From NCBI GenBank assembly GCA_021843755.1, contig JAKBWB010000010.1:1-45734 (forward strand): 45,734 nucleotides of DNA, read 5' to 3'. This document shows, one piece after another, positions 1-9,093 of the stretch. Position 1 is the first letter of the stretch. Each line of letters begins with the position of its first letter. The translations under genes and the position numbers were made by a program. A model generated the notes under the pieces. That model was not told the origin of the DNA and did not search any database. It saw only the letters and a program-made list of their open reading frames with translations. Source of the DNA: Pseudomonadota bacterium. GTDB taxonomy: Bacteria; Pseudomonadota; Gammaproteobacteria; Steroidobacterales; Steroidobacteraceae.

Positions 1-18
1 CCCACGATACCACCGAGG

Positions 19-47
19 TTTACCCCCAGGCGCCCCATGCGTAGAAT
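19..47 (+). promoter_or_regulatory. Candidate guaB promoter
   Basis: A -35-like TTTACC at 19-24 and a -10-like TAGAAT at 42-47 are separated by 17 nt. The expected start of transcription falls on or next to the guaB ATG at 53, and no Shine-Dalgarno sequence precedes that ATG, so the transcript may be leaderless. This is inference from spacing only, and a promoter further upstream lies outside the window. Confidence 0.35.
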
Positions 48-52
48 TAGCT

Positions 53-1519
53 ATGCGAATCCTCGAAGAAGCTCTGACGTTCGACGACGTCCTGCTCGTG
101 CCCGCCTATTCCGAGGTTCTGCCCCGCGAGGTGGACCTCTCCACGCAACTGACCCGGCGCATCCGCCTGAACGTGCCGCTGCTCTCGGCCGCCATGGACA
201 CCGTCACCGAGGCGCGGCTGGCGATCACCATCGCCCAGGAGGGCGGCATCGGGATCGTTCACAAGAGCATGAGCATCGAAGCCCAGGCGCGCGAGGTGGG
301 GCGCGTCAAGAAGTTCGAGAGCGGCCTGATCAAGGATCCGATCACGGTGCCGCCGACCATGACCATCCGCGAAGTCCTCGACCTGACGCGCTCGCGGGGC
401 ATCTCCGGCGTTCCGGTCGTGCTCGGTAAAAAGGTCGTGGGCATCGTCACACACCGCGATCTGCGCTTCGAAGAGAAGCTCGACGCCCCGGTCTCCTCGG
501 TCATGACCCCGAGGGAGCGACTGATCACCGTGCGCGAGACGACCCCCAAGGAAGAGGTGCTGGCTCTGCTGCACAAGCACCGCATCGAGAAGGTGCTCGT
601 GGTCAATGACGCGCAGGAGCTGGCCGGGATGATCACGGTCAAGGACATTCAGAAGGCGCGGGAATTCCCGCGCGCCTGCAAGGATGAAAGCGGCCGGCTG
701 CGCGTCGGGGCCGCCGTCGGCACCACCGCCGACACCCTGGATCGCGTGGCCGCCTTGCGCGAATCCGGCGTGGACGTGGTGGTGGTCGACACCGCTCACG
801 GCCACTCCCGCGGAGTGATCGGCACGATCGAGCGCATCAAGAAGCGCTGGCCCGACCAACAGGTGATCGCCGGCAATATCGCCACTGCCGAGGCGGCGCG
901 GGCATTGGTCGCTGCCGGGACCGACGCGGTCAAGGTCGGCATCGGTCCGGGATCGATCTGCACGACGCGCATCGTCGCCGGTGTGGGCGTCCCGCAGATC
1001 TCGGCGGTGGCCAACATAGCCGAAGCGCTGCGTGACAGCGATGTGACGCTGATTTCCGACGGCGGGATCCGCTTCTCGGGCGACGTCGCCAAGGCGATCG
1101 TCGCCGGCGCGCACGCGGTGATGATCGGCAGCCTGTTTGCCGGCACCGAGGAGTCTCCCGGGGATGTGGAGCTCTACCAGGGCGCCTCCTACAAGTCATA
1201 TCGCGGCATGGGCTCGCTCGGCGCCATGGCCGAGCGCCACGGTTCCGCGGACCGTTACTTCCAGGATGCCGCCACGGAACTCGAGAAGCTCGTGCCGGAG
1301 GGCGTCGAGGGGCGCGTGCCGTACAAAGGCAGCCTGGTGGCGATCCTGCAGCAGCTGGCGGGCGGGCTGCGCGCGGCCATGGGCTATACCGGCAGTCACA
1401 ACATCACGGAAATGCGCACCCGGCCGGTATTCGTGCGCGTCACCGCGGCCGGCATCCGCGAGAGCCACGTGCACGACGTCAGCATCACGAAGGAGGCGCC
1501 CAACTACCGGGTGTCCTGA
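53..1519 (+). CDS. guaB: Inosine-5'-monophosphate dehydrogenase
   Basis: IMP dehydrogenase oxidises IMP to XMP with NAD+, the first committed step of GMP synthesis in the cytoplasm. The protein has 488 residues, the usual length. It shows the N-terminal barrel start ([14 protein letters not shown]), a CBS-domain pair at roughly residues 95-205, and the catalytic loop GPGSICTTR with the active-site cysteine near residue 303. The flap segment with GSLGAM and the C-terminal YKG region follow. It is 10 bp upstream of guaA, so the two form an operon. The ATG at 53 gives the canonical N-terminus [12 protein letters not shown], although no clear ribosome binding site precedes it. Confidence 0.98.
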   Translation: MRILEEALTFDDVLLVPAYSEVLPREVDLSTQLTRRIRLNVPLLSAAMDTVTEARLAITIAQEGGIGIVHKSMSIEAQAREVGRVKKFESGLIKDPITVPPTMTIREVLDLTRSRGISGVPVVLGKKVVGIVTHRDLRFEEKLDAPVSSVMTPRERLITVRETTPKEEVLALLHKHRIEKVLVVNDAQELAGMITVKDIQKAREFPRACKDESGRLRVGAAVGTTADTLDRVAALRESGVDVVVVDTAHGHSRGVIGTIERIKKRWPDQQVIAGNIATAEAARALVAAGTDAVKVGIGPGSICTTRIVAGVGVPQISAVANIAEALRDSDVTLISDGGIRFSGDVAKAIVAGAHAVMIGSLFAGTEESPGDVELYQGASYKSYRGMGSLGAMAERHGSADRYFQDAATELEKLVPEGVEGRVPYKGSLVAILQQLAGGLRAAMGYTGSHNITEMRTRPVFVRVTAAGIRESHVHDVSITKEAPNYRVS

Positions 1520-1529
1520 TCGAGCGCGC

Positions 1530-3134
1530 ATGACCAGCCCGACTCCGGCCCAGGCGCCGCACGCGGACATCCACGCCGACCGCGTCCTCGTACTGGACTT
1601 CGGCGCCCAGTACACCCAGCTCATCGCGCGCCGCGTGCGCGAGTTCGGTGTCTATTGCGAAATCCATCCCTGGGACATCACGGATGAGAGCGTGCGGCGG
1701 TTCGAGCCGCGGGGCGTGATCCTCTCCGGCGGCCCCGAATCGGTCACCGGCGCCGGCGCCCCCGCAGCCCCGGCCGCGGTCTTCCAGCTCGGCGTGCCCG
1801 TGCTCGGCATCTGTTACGGCATGCAGACCATGGCCCAGCAGCTCGGTGGCCGGGTGATCGGGTCCGCCGAACGGGAGTTCGGCTACGCGGAAGTGACGCT
1901 CACCGCTCCGTGCCGGCTGCTCGATGAGCTCCAGGACCGGCGCGACCCGCGCGGCCGCGCGGTGCTCGAGGTGTGGATGAGTCATGGTGATCGCGTCGCA
2001 ACGCTGCCGGCCGGATTCATCGGCTGCGCGAGCACGGACTCGATCCCGTATGCGGCAATGTGCGACGAGGAGCGGCGTTTCTACGGGGTTCAGTTTCATC
2101 CCGAGGTGACGCACACGAGGCAGGGGGCGCGCCTGCTCGAGCGCTTCGTGCGGGAGATCTGCGGCTGCGCGGCCTTGTGGAGCACGGACAACATCATCGA
2201 GGCGGCGATCGCGCGCATACGCGCGCGGGTCGGGGCGCGCAAGGTGCTGCTCGGCCTCTCCGGCGGCGTCGACTCCTCGGTGGTCGCCGCACTGGTGCAG
2301 CGCGCCATAGGCGAGCAGCTGGTGTGCGTCTTCGTCGATCACGGCCTGCTGCGCCTCGGCGAGGGCGATCAGGTCATGAGCACCTTCGCCGAGCACCTCG
2401 GCGTGCGGGTAATCCGCGTGGACGCCGAGCAGCGCTTCCTCGCCGCGCTCGCCGGCCTCACCGACCCGGAAGCAAAGCGCAAGATCATCGGCCGCACCTT
2501 CGTCGAAGTCTTCGACGAGCAGGCGCGTGCGCTGCAGGGCGTGCACTTCCTCGCCCAGGGGACGATCTACCCCGACGTCATTGAATCGGCCGGTGCGCGC
2601 ACCGGCAAAGCCCACGTGATCAAGTCGCATCACAACGTCGGCGGTTTGCCCGAGATGATGCACCTGGAGTTGCTCGAGCCGCTGCGCGAGCTGTTCAAGG
2701 ACGAGGTGCGCCGGCTCGGCATCGAGCTCGGGCTGCCGCGCGAGATGGTCCATCGCCACCCGTTCCCCGGTCCCGGCCTCGGCGTACGCATCCTCGGGGA
2801 AGTGCGCAAGGCATACGCCGACCTGCTGCGCCGGGCGGACGCGATCTTCATCGAGGAGCTGCGCCGTCACGATCTGTACGATCGCACCAGCCAGGCCTTT
2901 GCGGTATTCCTGCCCGTGCGCTCGGTCGGCGTCATGGGCGATGGCCGCCGTTATGACTATGTCATCGCGCTGCGCGCCGTGGAGACCACCGACTTCATGA
3001 CCGCGCACTGGGCGCGCCTGCCGTATGACTTCCTCGACGTCGTCTCCCGCCGGATCGTCAACGAGGTTGACGGTATCTCGCGCGTGGTCTACGACATCAG
3101 CGGCAAACCGCCTGCCACGATCGAGTGGGAGTGA
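1530..3134 (+). CDS. guaA: GMP synthase (glutamine-hydrolysing)
   Basis: GMP synthetase aminates XMP to GMP using glutamine and ATP, directly after GuaB in the pathway. The 534-residue protein has an N-terminal class I glutamine amidotransferase domain (nucleophile in GICYGMQ, Cys near residue 95; His in QFHPEV). An ATP-pyrophosphatase domain (LSGGVDSS near 242-250) and the C-terminal dimerisation domain ending in PPATIEWE follow. The frame is open far upstream inside guaB, but the ATG at 1530, 10 bp after the guaB stop, gives the normal family start. An N-terminal extension of about 15 residues before [12 protein letters not shown] is slightly longer than in E. coli. Confidence 0.98.
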   Translation: MTSPTPAQAPHADIHADRVLVLDFGAQYTQLIARRVREFGVYCEIHPWDITDESVRRFEPRGVILSGGPESVTGAGAPAAPAAVFQLGVPVLGICYGMQTMAQQLGGRVIGSAEREFGYAEVTLTAPCRLLDELQDRRDPRGRAVLEVWMSHGDRVATLPAGFIGCASTDSIPYAAMCDEERRFYGVQFHPEVTHTRQGARLLERFVREICGCAALWSTDNIIEAAIARIRARVGARKVLLGLSGGVDSSVVAALVQRAIGEQLVCVFVDHGLLRLGEGDQVMSTFAEHLGVRVIRVDAEQRFLAALAGLTDPEAKRKIIGRTFVEVFDEQARALQGVHFLAQGTIYPDVIESAGARTGKAHVIKSHHNVGGLPEMMHLELLEPLRELFKDEVRRLGIELGLPREMVHRHPFPGPGLGVRILGEVRKAYADLLRRADAIFIEELRRHDLYDRTSQAFAVFLPVRSVGVMGDGRRYDYVIALRAVETTDFMTAHWARLPYDFLDVVSRRIVNEVDGISRVVYDISGKPPATIEWE

Positions 3135-3256
3135 CCGCCGGCCTGACGGCCTGGCTCGCACGATCCGGCAGCCCGCATGCACACGGTAGCGTAACGTTGG
3201 AACCGCTTACTCGAGCGACGATCTTCTCCGCAGCATCAGCGCGCCCCATGCTGATG

Positions 3257-3289
3257 CGCGCCGCCGGCCGTGCGGCCGTGGGCGGCGCG
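3257..3289 (+). terminator. GC-rich hairpin downstream of guaA
   Basis: The 271-bp gap after guaA contains a 9-bp perfect stem (CGCGCCGCC pairing with GGCGGCGCG) with a further GGCC-GTGC-GGCC hairpin inside the loop. There is no T-tract, so it is not a textbook intrinsic terminator. Nothing else was recognised in 3135-3405. Confidence 0.35.
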
Positions 3290-3405
3290 AACCGCCACCA
3301 CGGCGGGTATTCGCCCCGGACACGCGGGCGACCCGTCCTCATTGCGCGCCCGATCGCCGCGGCGGCGGGCATGAGCATCCGACCCGGCAGGACCGTGCAA
3401 TCAAC

Positions 3406-3948
3406 ATGCATGCCAATGTCATCGTACTGATCCTCGTCGCGGCACTGATCGGCGTGCGGATCTACCTGCGCGTGCGGCGCACGTTCGGCCGCCAGCGCGT
3501 ACAGCCGCGCCGCCTGACGGTGCGCATCGCGCTCTTTGCCGTCTTCGGCGTCCTGGCCATCCTGCTCGCGAGCGCCGAGGTGCGCACGCTGGCCGCCCTG
3601 CTCGCCGGCGGCGCCTGCGGCGCCGTGCTCGCTCGCCTCGGCATGCGGCATACGCGCTTCGAGTCCACCCCCGAGGGCCGCTTCTATACGCCGCACACGT
3701 ATGTCGGCTTGATCGTCACGGTGTCGTTTCTCCTCTGGATGGTCTACGACTTTCTGGACGTATACCACCAGCTTGCCGTCGCTACGGCGGTCAATCCGCA
3801 CGGCGCGCCATTGCCGCCCGAGAGTCCGCTGACGTTCGCGATTTCCGGCACGTTCATCGCCTATTACTTCGCATACTCCCTCGGCGTGCTGCGCCGCAGC
3901 CGCCAGCCGGCGATCACCCCGCCGGCAAGGGAAACCCGCTCGGACTGA
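3406..3948 (+). CDS. Small integral membrane protein, DUF1453/CcdC-like
   Basis: This 180-residue protein is not firmly recognised. It has an N-terminal hydrophobic segment (about 4-20), a basic linker (RVRRTFGRQR), two hydrophobic segments around 40-75, one near 104-120 and one near 145-162, so four to five membrane spans. The linker followed by a short loop with RFESTPEGRFYTPHTYVGL resembles DUF1453/CcdC-like membrane proteins. That match is from memory of the family pattern and is tentative. The ATG at 3406 places a hydrophobic helix at the N-terminus. It is convergent with the genes that follow, and its position 270 bp after guaA does not suggest a purine role. Confidence 0.7.
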   Translation: MHANVIVLILVAALIGVRIYLRVRRTFGRQRVQPRRLTVRIALFAVFGVLAILLASAEVRTLAALLAGGACGAVLARLGMRHTRFESTPEGRFYTPHTYVGLIVTVSFLLWMVYDFLDVYHQLAVATAVNPHGAPLPPESPLTFAISGTFIAYYFAYSLGVLRRSRQPAITPPARETRSD

Positions 3949-4000
3949 GCCCGGGCAACGCGCTCGCTCCTGCTGCGCGTACGGCCCCTGCGCGGCGCGC

Positions 4001-4255
4001 CTACGGCACCGCGCCGGTCGATGCCTCGCGTCGGGCGCGCGCCCGGCCCCGCGCCAGCGTCCATGCCGCCGCGGAGAACACCAGCGCATTGGCGGCAATC
4101 ACGGGCAGCGCGCCGATGCGGATTCCGTACAAGATCCAAAGCGCCGCCCCGGCCATCTGCAGGCCGCGCAACAGCGACGGCCGGGAAAAGAAGTACGACG
4201 CCACGAACACCGCGGTGGCAGTCCAACCAAGCACATCCGCCGGGGAAACGGTCAT
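4001..4255 (-). CDS. Small YgjV/CBU_0592-like inner membrane protein
   Basis: An 84-residue protein with three hydrophobic segments (about 8-22, 30-47, 50-68). The pattern LGWTATAVFVASYFFSRP followed by a second repeat-like helix resembles the YgjV and CBU_0592 families of small membrane proteins related to SWEET half-transporters. No function is established. It overlaps the upstream HAD gene by 4 bp in an ATGA junction (4252-4255), so the two are probably translationally coupled. The overlap decides the start. The tail is rich in arginine (ARGRARARREAS), consistent with a cytoplasmic C-terminus. Confidence 0.7.
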   Translation of the reverse strand: MTVSPADVLGWTATAVFVASYFFSRPSLLRGLQMAGAALWILYGIRIGALPVIAANALVFSAAAWTLARGRARARREASTGAVP

Positions 4256-5067
4256 GGGCCTGACACCACCGCCGGGGAGTTCGGCGTCTCCCGGATCAGC
4301 ACCCGGTCGGTACGCGCCCGCTCCCACTCCTCCAGGCGCAGGCCGTTGTCCTCGAACACGCGCCGAATCTCGGGCATGCGCATGCCGAGCAGCTGATCGA
4401 ACACCGGAACGAGCACGCTGCACGCGTTGTCGCTGAGCACGGTGCAGCGGGCGATGCGCGCAAGCTGGCGATTCTCCGACACCGCGATGGTGAAGCCCTC
4501 GCCGTTGTTGACATGCAGCATGACATGCACGTCGGAGCTGCCGTCCCCGACGTAGATGATACGGTCCGGGTGAATGTCATGCTCCCGGCTCAACTCGTCG
4601 ATCACCGCCACCTTGCCGTAACCGGCCACCACGCGCTTGATGCTGCTCACCTCGCCCGACACCGGGTCGTATTCGAACTCGGTGCCGTAGATGTGCTCCG
4701 CCGGCACGACATCGGCGAGCGCCGATACCACCACCTCGCGCGGCGCCGCGGAAACGACGAAGAATGAGAATCGGCTCTCCCCGACTCCGGTACGCAGAAC
4801 GCTCACCAGCGTCGGCAACGCGGCCTTCAAGCGCACGCGCCGCCCCGCCTCGATCAGATGTTCGCGACGCACGCCGCGGAAATCCGGATCGTGTCGGATC
4901 AGGTAGGCGAGTTCGCCGCCCTGCTGCACCAGGTTGCTGCGCGCCAGGCCGGCGACCTTCTGTTGGAAATCACCGACACCGAGCAGCTCCGCGAGCACGT
5001 GCCCGGAATCGTTGAAACTGAGCGTCTGGTCGAAGTCGGACGCCAGCATGTAGTGTTTCGTCGTCAT
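4252..5067 (-). CDS. HAD-family phosphatase, phosphoserine phosphatase-like
   Basis: A 271-residue cytoplasmic hydrolase of the haloacid dehalogenase superfamily, subclass IB. Motif I is DFDQT at residues 11-15 with the nucleophile Asp11 and acid/base Asp13. Motif II is VVSAAPRE. Motif IV is the GDGSSD acidic loop that binds magnesium. A four-helix cap lies between motifs I and II, as in SerB-like enzymes. The substrate cannot be deduced. AGGAG about 11 nt upstream of the ATG supports the start. It is the first gene of a two-gene unit with the downstream membrane protein. Confidence 0.88.
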   Translation of the reverse strand: MTTKHYMLASDFDQTLSFNDSGHVLAELLGVGDFQQKVAGLARSNLVQQGGELAYLIRHDPDFRGVRREHLIEAGRRVRLKAALPTLVSVLRTGVGESRFSFFVVSAAPREVVVSALADVVPAEHIYGTEFEYDPVSGEVSSIKRVVAGYGKVAVIDELSREHDIHPDRIIYVGDGSSDVHVMLHVNNGEGFTIAVSENRQLARIARCTVLSDNACSVLVPVFDQLLGMRMPEIRRVFEDNGLRLEEWERARTDRVLIRETPNSPAVVSGP

Positions 5068-5732
5068 GGCTCGCTTGCTCCTGCGCGCAGCGCTCTACGG
5101 CAAACATGGCAGCGCTGATGTCGGTAAGCACCTTAGCAAAACCGGCCGCGCAATCAAGCGAGCGGGGCTCGCGCATCATCGAGGATTCTTCACGCGGGCG
5201 TCATGGAATCGTCATCGCATCGTGCCACGCCGCACGGCGGTCGGCGCCGCATTCAGCCGTCGTTCAGCCGCGTTTGCGCGCCACCGCAACACGCCCGCCA
5301 CGTTCCGTCGAGTCCGTGGCAACGGCCGATCGGTTTGGTGGGCAATAGCGCTCCGGATCCGCGGTGGTCACGGCGCCGGCGCGCAATTGCTCGCGCCGAC
5401 TGATCACGCCCTGAGTCATCATACACACCCGGCCCGTGCCGCGGCATCCCTCTTCAGGGAGAACGGCGCGCCGAGCGAAAGCCCGCCGCCTCACGGCCGG
5501 CACGCCTCTGTTGAAATCGGCGTGCCTGCCACGACACCAACGGGTGGCGCGCGGGTGACGGGGCAACGCTGTGCGGCGATGACCCGGAGCGCGTAATCGT
5601 TCGCGGTGCGCGCCCCCCGCTCGAGTCGTGCAACCGAGCCGCCTCGCGCCGCTCACGGCGGTGCGAGGCGGCCGCCGAGGGTGACCAAGCTCTCGCTCGA
5701 GTCCCGTTCCAACGCGCCCCGCATGCCGCGGC
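5068..5732. other. Intergenic region without recognised gene
   Basis: This 665-bp gap lies between the HAD phosphatase and tag. Open frames here have no recognisable protein pattern and overlap one another. Apart from the hairpin at 5641-5669 and GC-rich sequence, nothing was identified. Confidence 0.6.
5641..5669 (-). terminator. Strong hairpin downstream of tag
   Basis: GCCTCGC at 5641-5647 pairs with GCGAGGC at 5663-5669. The stem continues through a G-T pair into CCGC/GCGG, leaving a 5-nt loop, for about 12 bp in all. It lies about 65 bp beyond the tag stop codon on the minus strand. There is no T-tract, so it may be a 3'-end stabilising hairpin or a factor-assisted terminator. Confidence 0.45.
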
Positions 5733-6344
5733 CTAGAGGCCTGGCCGAGTGAATCGGCGTCGGGCCCGTTCGGCTTGCGCCCGGACCACGCAGGCTTCGG
5801 CGTGATCATTGATCAAGCCCATGGCCTGCATGAAGGCGTACGCCGTCGTCGGGCCCACGAACCGCCACCCGAGTTTCTTCAGGGCCTGCGACAACGCGAT
5901 CGACTCGGCCGATGTGGACGCCGGCGGCGAGCGAGCGGCCCTGGCGGTGCGCGGCGCATACCGCCACACGAACGCCGCAAGCGACCCCTCCCGGCCGATG
6001 AGCTCCTCGGCCCGCCGCGCGTTGTGGATCACCGCCTCGATCTTGCCGCGGTGCCGGACGATACCGGCATCCCCGAGCAGCCGGGCGACATCCCGGGAGG
6101 TGAATCGGGCGATCCGCGCGATGTCGAACTGGTGAAAGACGGCGCGGAAGCGGTCGCGCTTCTGCAGAATGGTCCGCCAGCTCAGACCCGACTGGAAACC
6201 CTCGAGACTCAGCTTCTCGAACACCCGGCGATCATCGGCAACCGGGAAACCCCATTCCGTATCGTGATAGGCCAAGTATTGCGGGGTAGCGATGCACCAG
6301 GCGCATCGCCGCCGTCCATCCGGCCCTATGACCGTGGCAGACAT
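5733..6344 (-). CDS. tag: DNA-3-methyladenine glycosylase I
   Basis: Tag removes 3-methyladenine from alkylated DNA as the first step of base excision repair. The 203-residue protein retains the zinc snap: Cys14 and His27 (in RRRCAWC and YHDTEWG) and His181 and Cys185 (in NDHAEAC), with the same spacing as E. coli Cys4, His17, His175 and Cys179. The base-binding Glu48 and Trp56 are present in LEGFQSGLSW. The N-terminus is about ten residues longer than in E. coli. The gene is apparently monocistronic, with a strong hairpin downstream. Confidence 0.96.
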   Translation of the reverse strand: MSATVIGPDGRRRCAWCIATPQYLAYHDTEWGFPVADDRRVFEKLSLEGFQSGLSWRTILQKRDRFRAVFHQFDIARIARFTSRDVARLLGDAGIVRHRGKIEAVIHNARRAEELIGREGSLAAFVWRYAPRTARAARSPPASTSAESIALSQALKKLGWRFVGPTTAYAFMQAMGLINDHAEACVVRAQAERARRRFTRPGL

Positions 6345-6418
6345 GGGTGCGAACTCCCGTTCCGAGGCTCCCTTCGATCAGGCGGCGCAGCGCCCGCGGG
6401 TCGGCCGCCCGCGCCGGG

Positions 6419-7711
6419 TCACGGTTGAAACAATCGCGCGGCGGCGATGGGGTTGGAGGGGAAATAAGCGTGAAAATAGCTGCCCACCACCCGCCGTTGC
6501 ACGTAAATGGGCTCCCCCGCGGCGCCGTCTTCCCGCCGCTCGGCGCATGCCGCCGGCGGCAGGGTCGTCTCGATGGTCGAATGGTGGAAGGTATGGCCGC
6601 GCAGCATCCCTCCGGGCATCGGCGCGGATTGATAGCCGAGACCTTTCAGGCGCGCGTGCATCAGCGCATTGCCGGGCAGGATGCCGCTCATGATGGCGCG
6701 CCGTCCGCGCATGTCGGTCACCGACTCGAGCAGATAGAGCAGTCCGCCGCACTCGGCGTAGAGGGGCTTGCCCGCCTGCGCGTGGCGCAGAAGCGAGGCG
6801 GCAAAGGCGCGGTTGGCGGTGAGCGCATCGAGATGCAGCTCCGGATAGCCGCCCGGCAGATACACGCTGTCCACGGCAGGCAACATCGGGTCCGTGAGCG
6901 GCGAGAAGAACTCCAGCCGCGCACCCAGCGCCTCCAGCAGATCGAGGTTGGCCTGATAAATGAACGAGAACGCGCGGTCGCGCGCGATACCGATGCGTAC
7001 CCCTTCGAGCAGCGGCGCCAGCGCGATGGGCTCCACCGCCGGAAACTCGACCGCCGGCGGCAGGGCAGCGAGCTCTGTGGCGGCAATCAGAGTCGCAGCG
7101 CGCGCCAGCCGCTCATCGAGATCATCGACCTCCTGCGCCTGCACCAAGCCGAGGTGCCGGTCCGGCAGCTCACATGCGTCCTCGCGCGCCAGCGTGCCGA
7201 GCAAGCGCATCCCGCTCGGCATGCCCTCGCGCAAAAGCTGCGCGTGACGCTCGCTGGCCACTCGATTGCCGAGCGCCCCGTACCAGGGCAGCTGCGGGAG
7301 GTAACTCGCCAGGCCCAGGGCCACGGCGCCGAAGGTCTGAGCCATGGCCTCGGCATCGATCACCGCCGCGACCGGGACACCGAGACTGCGGGCGAACTCG
7401 GCGTTGCTCGGGGTGCCGTCGTGCAACCCCATGACACCTTCGAGCAGGATCAGATCGGCTCGCTGCGCCGCCTCGTACAGCAGCCGACGGCAATGCGCCT
7501 CGCCCCCCAACCACCCGTCGAGCTGATAGACGGCCGCGCCGGCGGAGCATGCGAGGATGGTCGGATCCAGGAAGTCCGGACCCACTTTGAAGACACGGAC
7601 CCGCCGGCCGCGGGCGCGGTGCAAGCGTGCCAGCGCGGCGGTCACCATCGTCTTGCCCTGGCCCGAGGCCGGTGCGCTCACGAACAAAGCCGGACAGTGA
7701 CGTACGGTCAT
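6419..7711 (-). CDS. cobB: Cobyrinate/hydrogenobyrinate a,c-diamide synthase
   Basis: CobB/CbiA amidates the a and c side chains of the corrin ring using glutamine and ATP in cobalamin synthesis. The 430-residue protein begins with a P-loop (SAPASGQGKT, residues 12-21), followed by FKVGPDFLDP and an EGVMGLHDG segment typical of the dethiobiotin-synthase-like domain. The C-terminal class I-like glutaminase has YLPGGYPELH, the nucleophile Cys near residue 321 (AECGGLLYL) and a late histidine (FHAYF). The frame is open upstream, but the ATG at 7711 gives the normal start just before the P-loop. No other corrin gene is nearby, so it stands alone here and is divergent from gcdH. Confidence 0.93.
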   Translation of the reverse strand: MTVRHCPALFVSAPASGQGKTMVTAALARLHRARGRRVRVFKVGPDFLDPTILACSAGAAVYQLDGWLGGEAHCRRLLYEAAQRADLILLEGVMGLHDGTPSNAEFARSLGVPVAAVIDAEAMAQTFGAVALGLASYLPQLPWYGALGNRVASERHAQLLREGMPSGMRLLGTLAREDACELPDRHLGLVQAQEVDDLDERLARAATLIAATELAALPPAVEFPAVEPIALAPLLEGVRIGIARDRAFSFIYQANLDLLEALGARLEFFSPLTDPMLPAVDSVYLPGGYPELHLDALTANRAFAASLLRHAQAGKPLYAECGGLLYLLESVTDMRGRRAIMSGILPGNALMHARLKGLGYQSAPMPGGMLRGHTFHHSTIETTLPPAACAERREDGAAGEPIYVQRRVVGSYFHAYFPSNPIAAARLFQP

Positions 7712-7898
7712 GGCCAATACTGTCGGGGACTTTGGTCGAAACGGCAAGTCCGAGCGCGCAACGCATTGATCCTGAAAGTACCCGCTCCACCGCCGCGTCG
7801 ATCGCACGGGCGAATCTACCGGCGAGTAGGGTATCATCGCGCGCTTCGCCGCGGCCTGCGCGCCGGGCCGCTCCGGCATTTTTTGGGAGTGGATTCGC

Positions 7899-9068
7899 GT
7901 GTCGACCCAAACGCTCGATCCTCTGGACCTCTACGATGTGCGCGCCTCGCTCACCGAAGAGGAGCGGATGGTGCAGGACTCCGTGCGCCGCCTCGTCGAT
8001 GCACGCGTACTGCCCATCATCCGCGAATGCTTCGAATCGCACCGCTTTCCAATCGAACTCGTGCCCGAGTTCGCCTCGCTCGGTCTGCTCGGCCCCTCGC
8101 TGAGCGGGTACGGTTGTGCCGGCTTGAATGCGATCTGCTATGGCCTGATCTGCCAGGAGCTGGAACGTGGCGACTCGGGCATCCGCAGCTTCGTATCCGT
8201 GCAATCGTCGCTGTGCATGTATCCGATCCACGCGTATGGCTCCCCGGAACAGAAGGAGCGATATCTGCCGGCCATGGCGCGCGGGGAGCTCATCGGCTGC
8301 TTCGGCCTGACCGAGCCGCAAGGCGGCTCCGATCCGGCCAACATGAAGACCCATGCCCGCCAGCGCGGCCGCGATTGGGTTCTGAACGGTTCGAAGATGT
8401 GGATCACCAACGGCTCGATCGCAGACCTCGCCGTGGTGTGGGCGCAAACCGACGACGGTATCCGCGGATTCCTCCTCGAGAAGAACATGCCGGGGTTCAC
8501 CACCCAGCTGATCGAGCGCAAGTTCTCGCTGCGCGCCTCGATCACGTCGGCGCTGTTCTTCGATGACGTGCTGGTTCCCCCGCAGAACGTGCTGCCCGGG
8601 GTGACGGGCCTGAGGGGACCGTTGTCGTGCCTGACACAAGCTCGCTACGGCATCGCCTGGGGAGTGGTTGGGGCCGCGCAGGCCTGCTTGGCGCAGACGC
8701 TGGAGTACGCCGGCGGCCGAGCGCTGTTCGGCCGTCCGCTGACCCAGAATCAGGCCGTGCAGATCCGGCTGGCCGAGATGGCCCGCCGGATCACCGGCGC
8801 GCAACTGCTGGCGCTCGAGCTCGGCCGCCTGAAGGATCGCGGCGCGCTGCAGCCCGTGCAGGTATCCCTCGCCAAGTGGAACAACTGTCGCGCGGCACTC
8901 GAGGTGGCGCGTGACAGTCGCGATCTGCTCGGCGGGGCCGGCATCAGCGCCGAGTACGTGCCGATCCGCCACATGCTGAACCTCGAGAGCGTCATCACCT
9001 ACGAGGGCACGGAGACCATCCACCAGCTCTCGGTCGGTCGCGAGCTGACCGGATACAACGCGTTCTGA
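7899..9068 (+). CDS. gcdH: Glutaryl-CoA dehydrogenase
   Basis: This acyl-CoA dehydrogenase family flavoprotein most closely matches glutaryl-CoA dehydrogenase, which oxidises and decarboxylates glutaryl-CoA to crotonyl-CoA in lysine and tryptophan breakdown. Its 389 residues include the GCDH-specific RSFVSVQSSL segment with the substrate-binding arginine (Arg96), FGLTEPQGGSDPANM, WITNGSIADLAVVWA and FSLRAS. The catalytic base Glu369 is in TYEGTETIH. The start is GTG at 7899, preceded by GGGAGTGG at a suitable distance. Its stop codon lies inside a hairpin shared with the convergent der gene. Another short-chain acyl-CoA dehydrogenase is the less likely alternative. Confidence 0.92.
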   Translation: MSTQTLDPLDLYDVRASLTEEERMVQDSVRRLVDARVLPIIRECFESHRFPIELVPEFASLGLLGPSLSGYGCAGLNAICYGLICQELERGDSGIRSFVSVQSSLCMYPIHAYGSPEQKERYLPAMARGELIGCFGLTEPQGGSDPANMKTHARQRGRDWVLNGSKMWITNGSIADLAVVWAQTDDGIRGFLLEKNMPGFTTQLIERKFSLRASITSALFFDDVLVPPQNVLPGVTGLRGPLSCLTQARYGIAWGVVGAAQACLAQTLEYAGGRALFGRPLTQNQAVQIRLAEMARRITGAQLLALELGRLKDRGALQPVQVSLAKWNNCRAALEVARDSRDLLGGAGISAEYVPIRHMLNLESVITYEGTETIHQLSVGRELTGYNAF

Positions 9069-9093
9069 GGCGCTCCAGCGCAGCGCGCCTCAG
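9065..9093. terminator. Shared hairpin between convergent gcdH and der
   Basis: CTGAGGCGC at 9065-9073 pairs perfectly with GCGCCTCAG at 9085-9093 around an 11-nt loop. The stem contains the gcdH stop codon (9066-9068) on one strand and the der stop (9090-9092) on the other. It could act on transcripts from both sides. No T-tract follows on either strand. Confidence 0.5.

Noticed and set aside
1485-3182. Long open frame antisense to guaA, and similar long frames opposite hisS, secD, secF and cobB/gcdH
   Set aside because: High-GC codon usage produces long antisense frames. None shows a recognisable protein pattern, and the genes on the other strand are certain.
5066-5596. A 176-codon plus-strand frame in the gap upstream of the HAD phosphatase
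   Set aside because: Arginine- and alanine-rich composition typical of random GC-rich frames, no recognisable motif, and overlapping competing frames on both strands.
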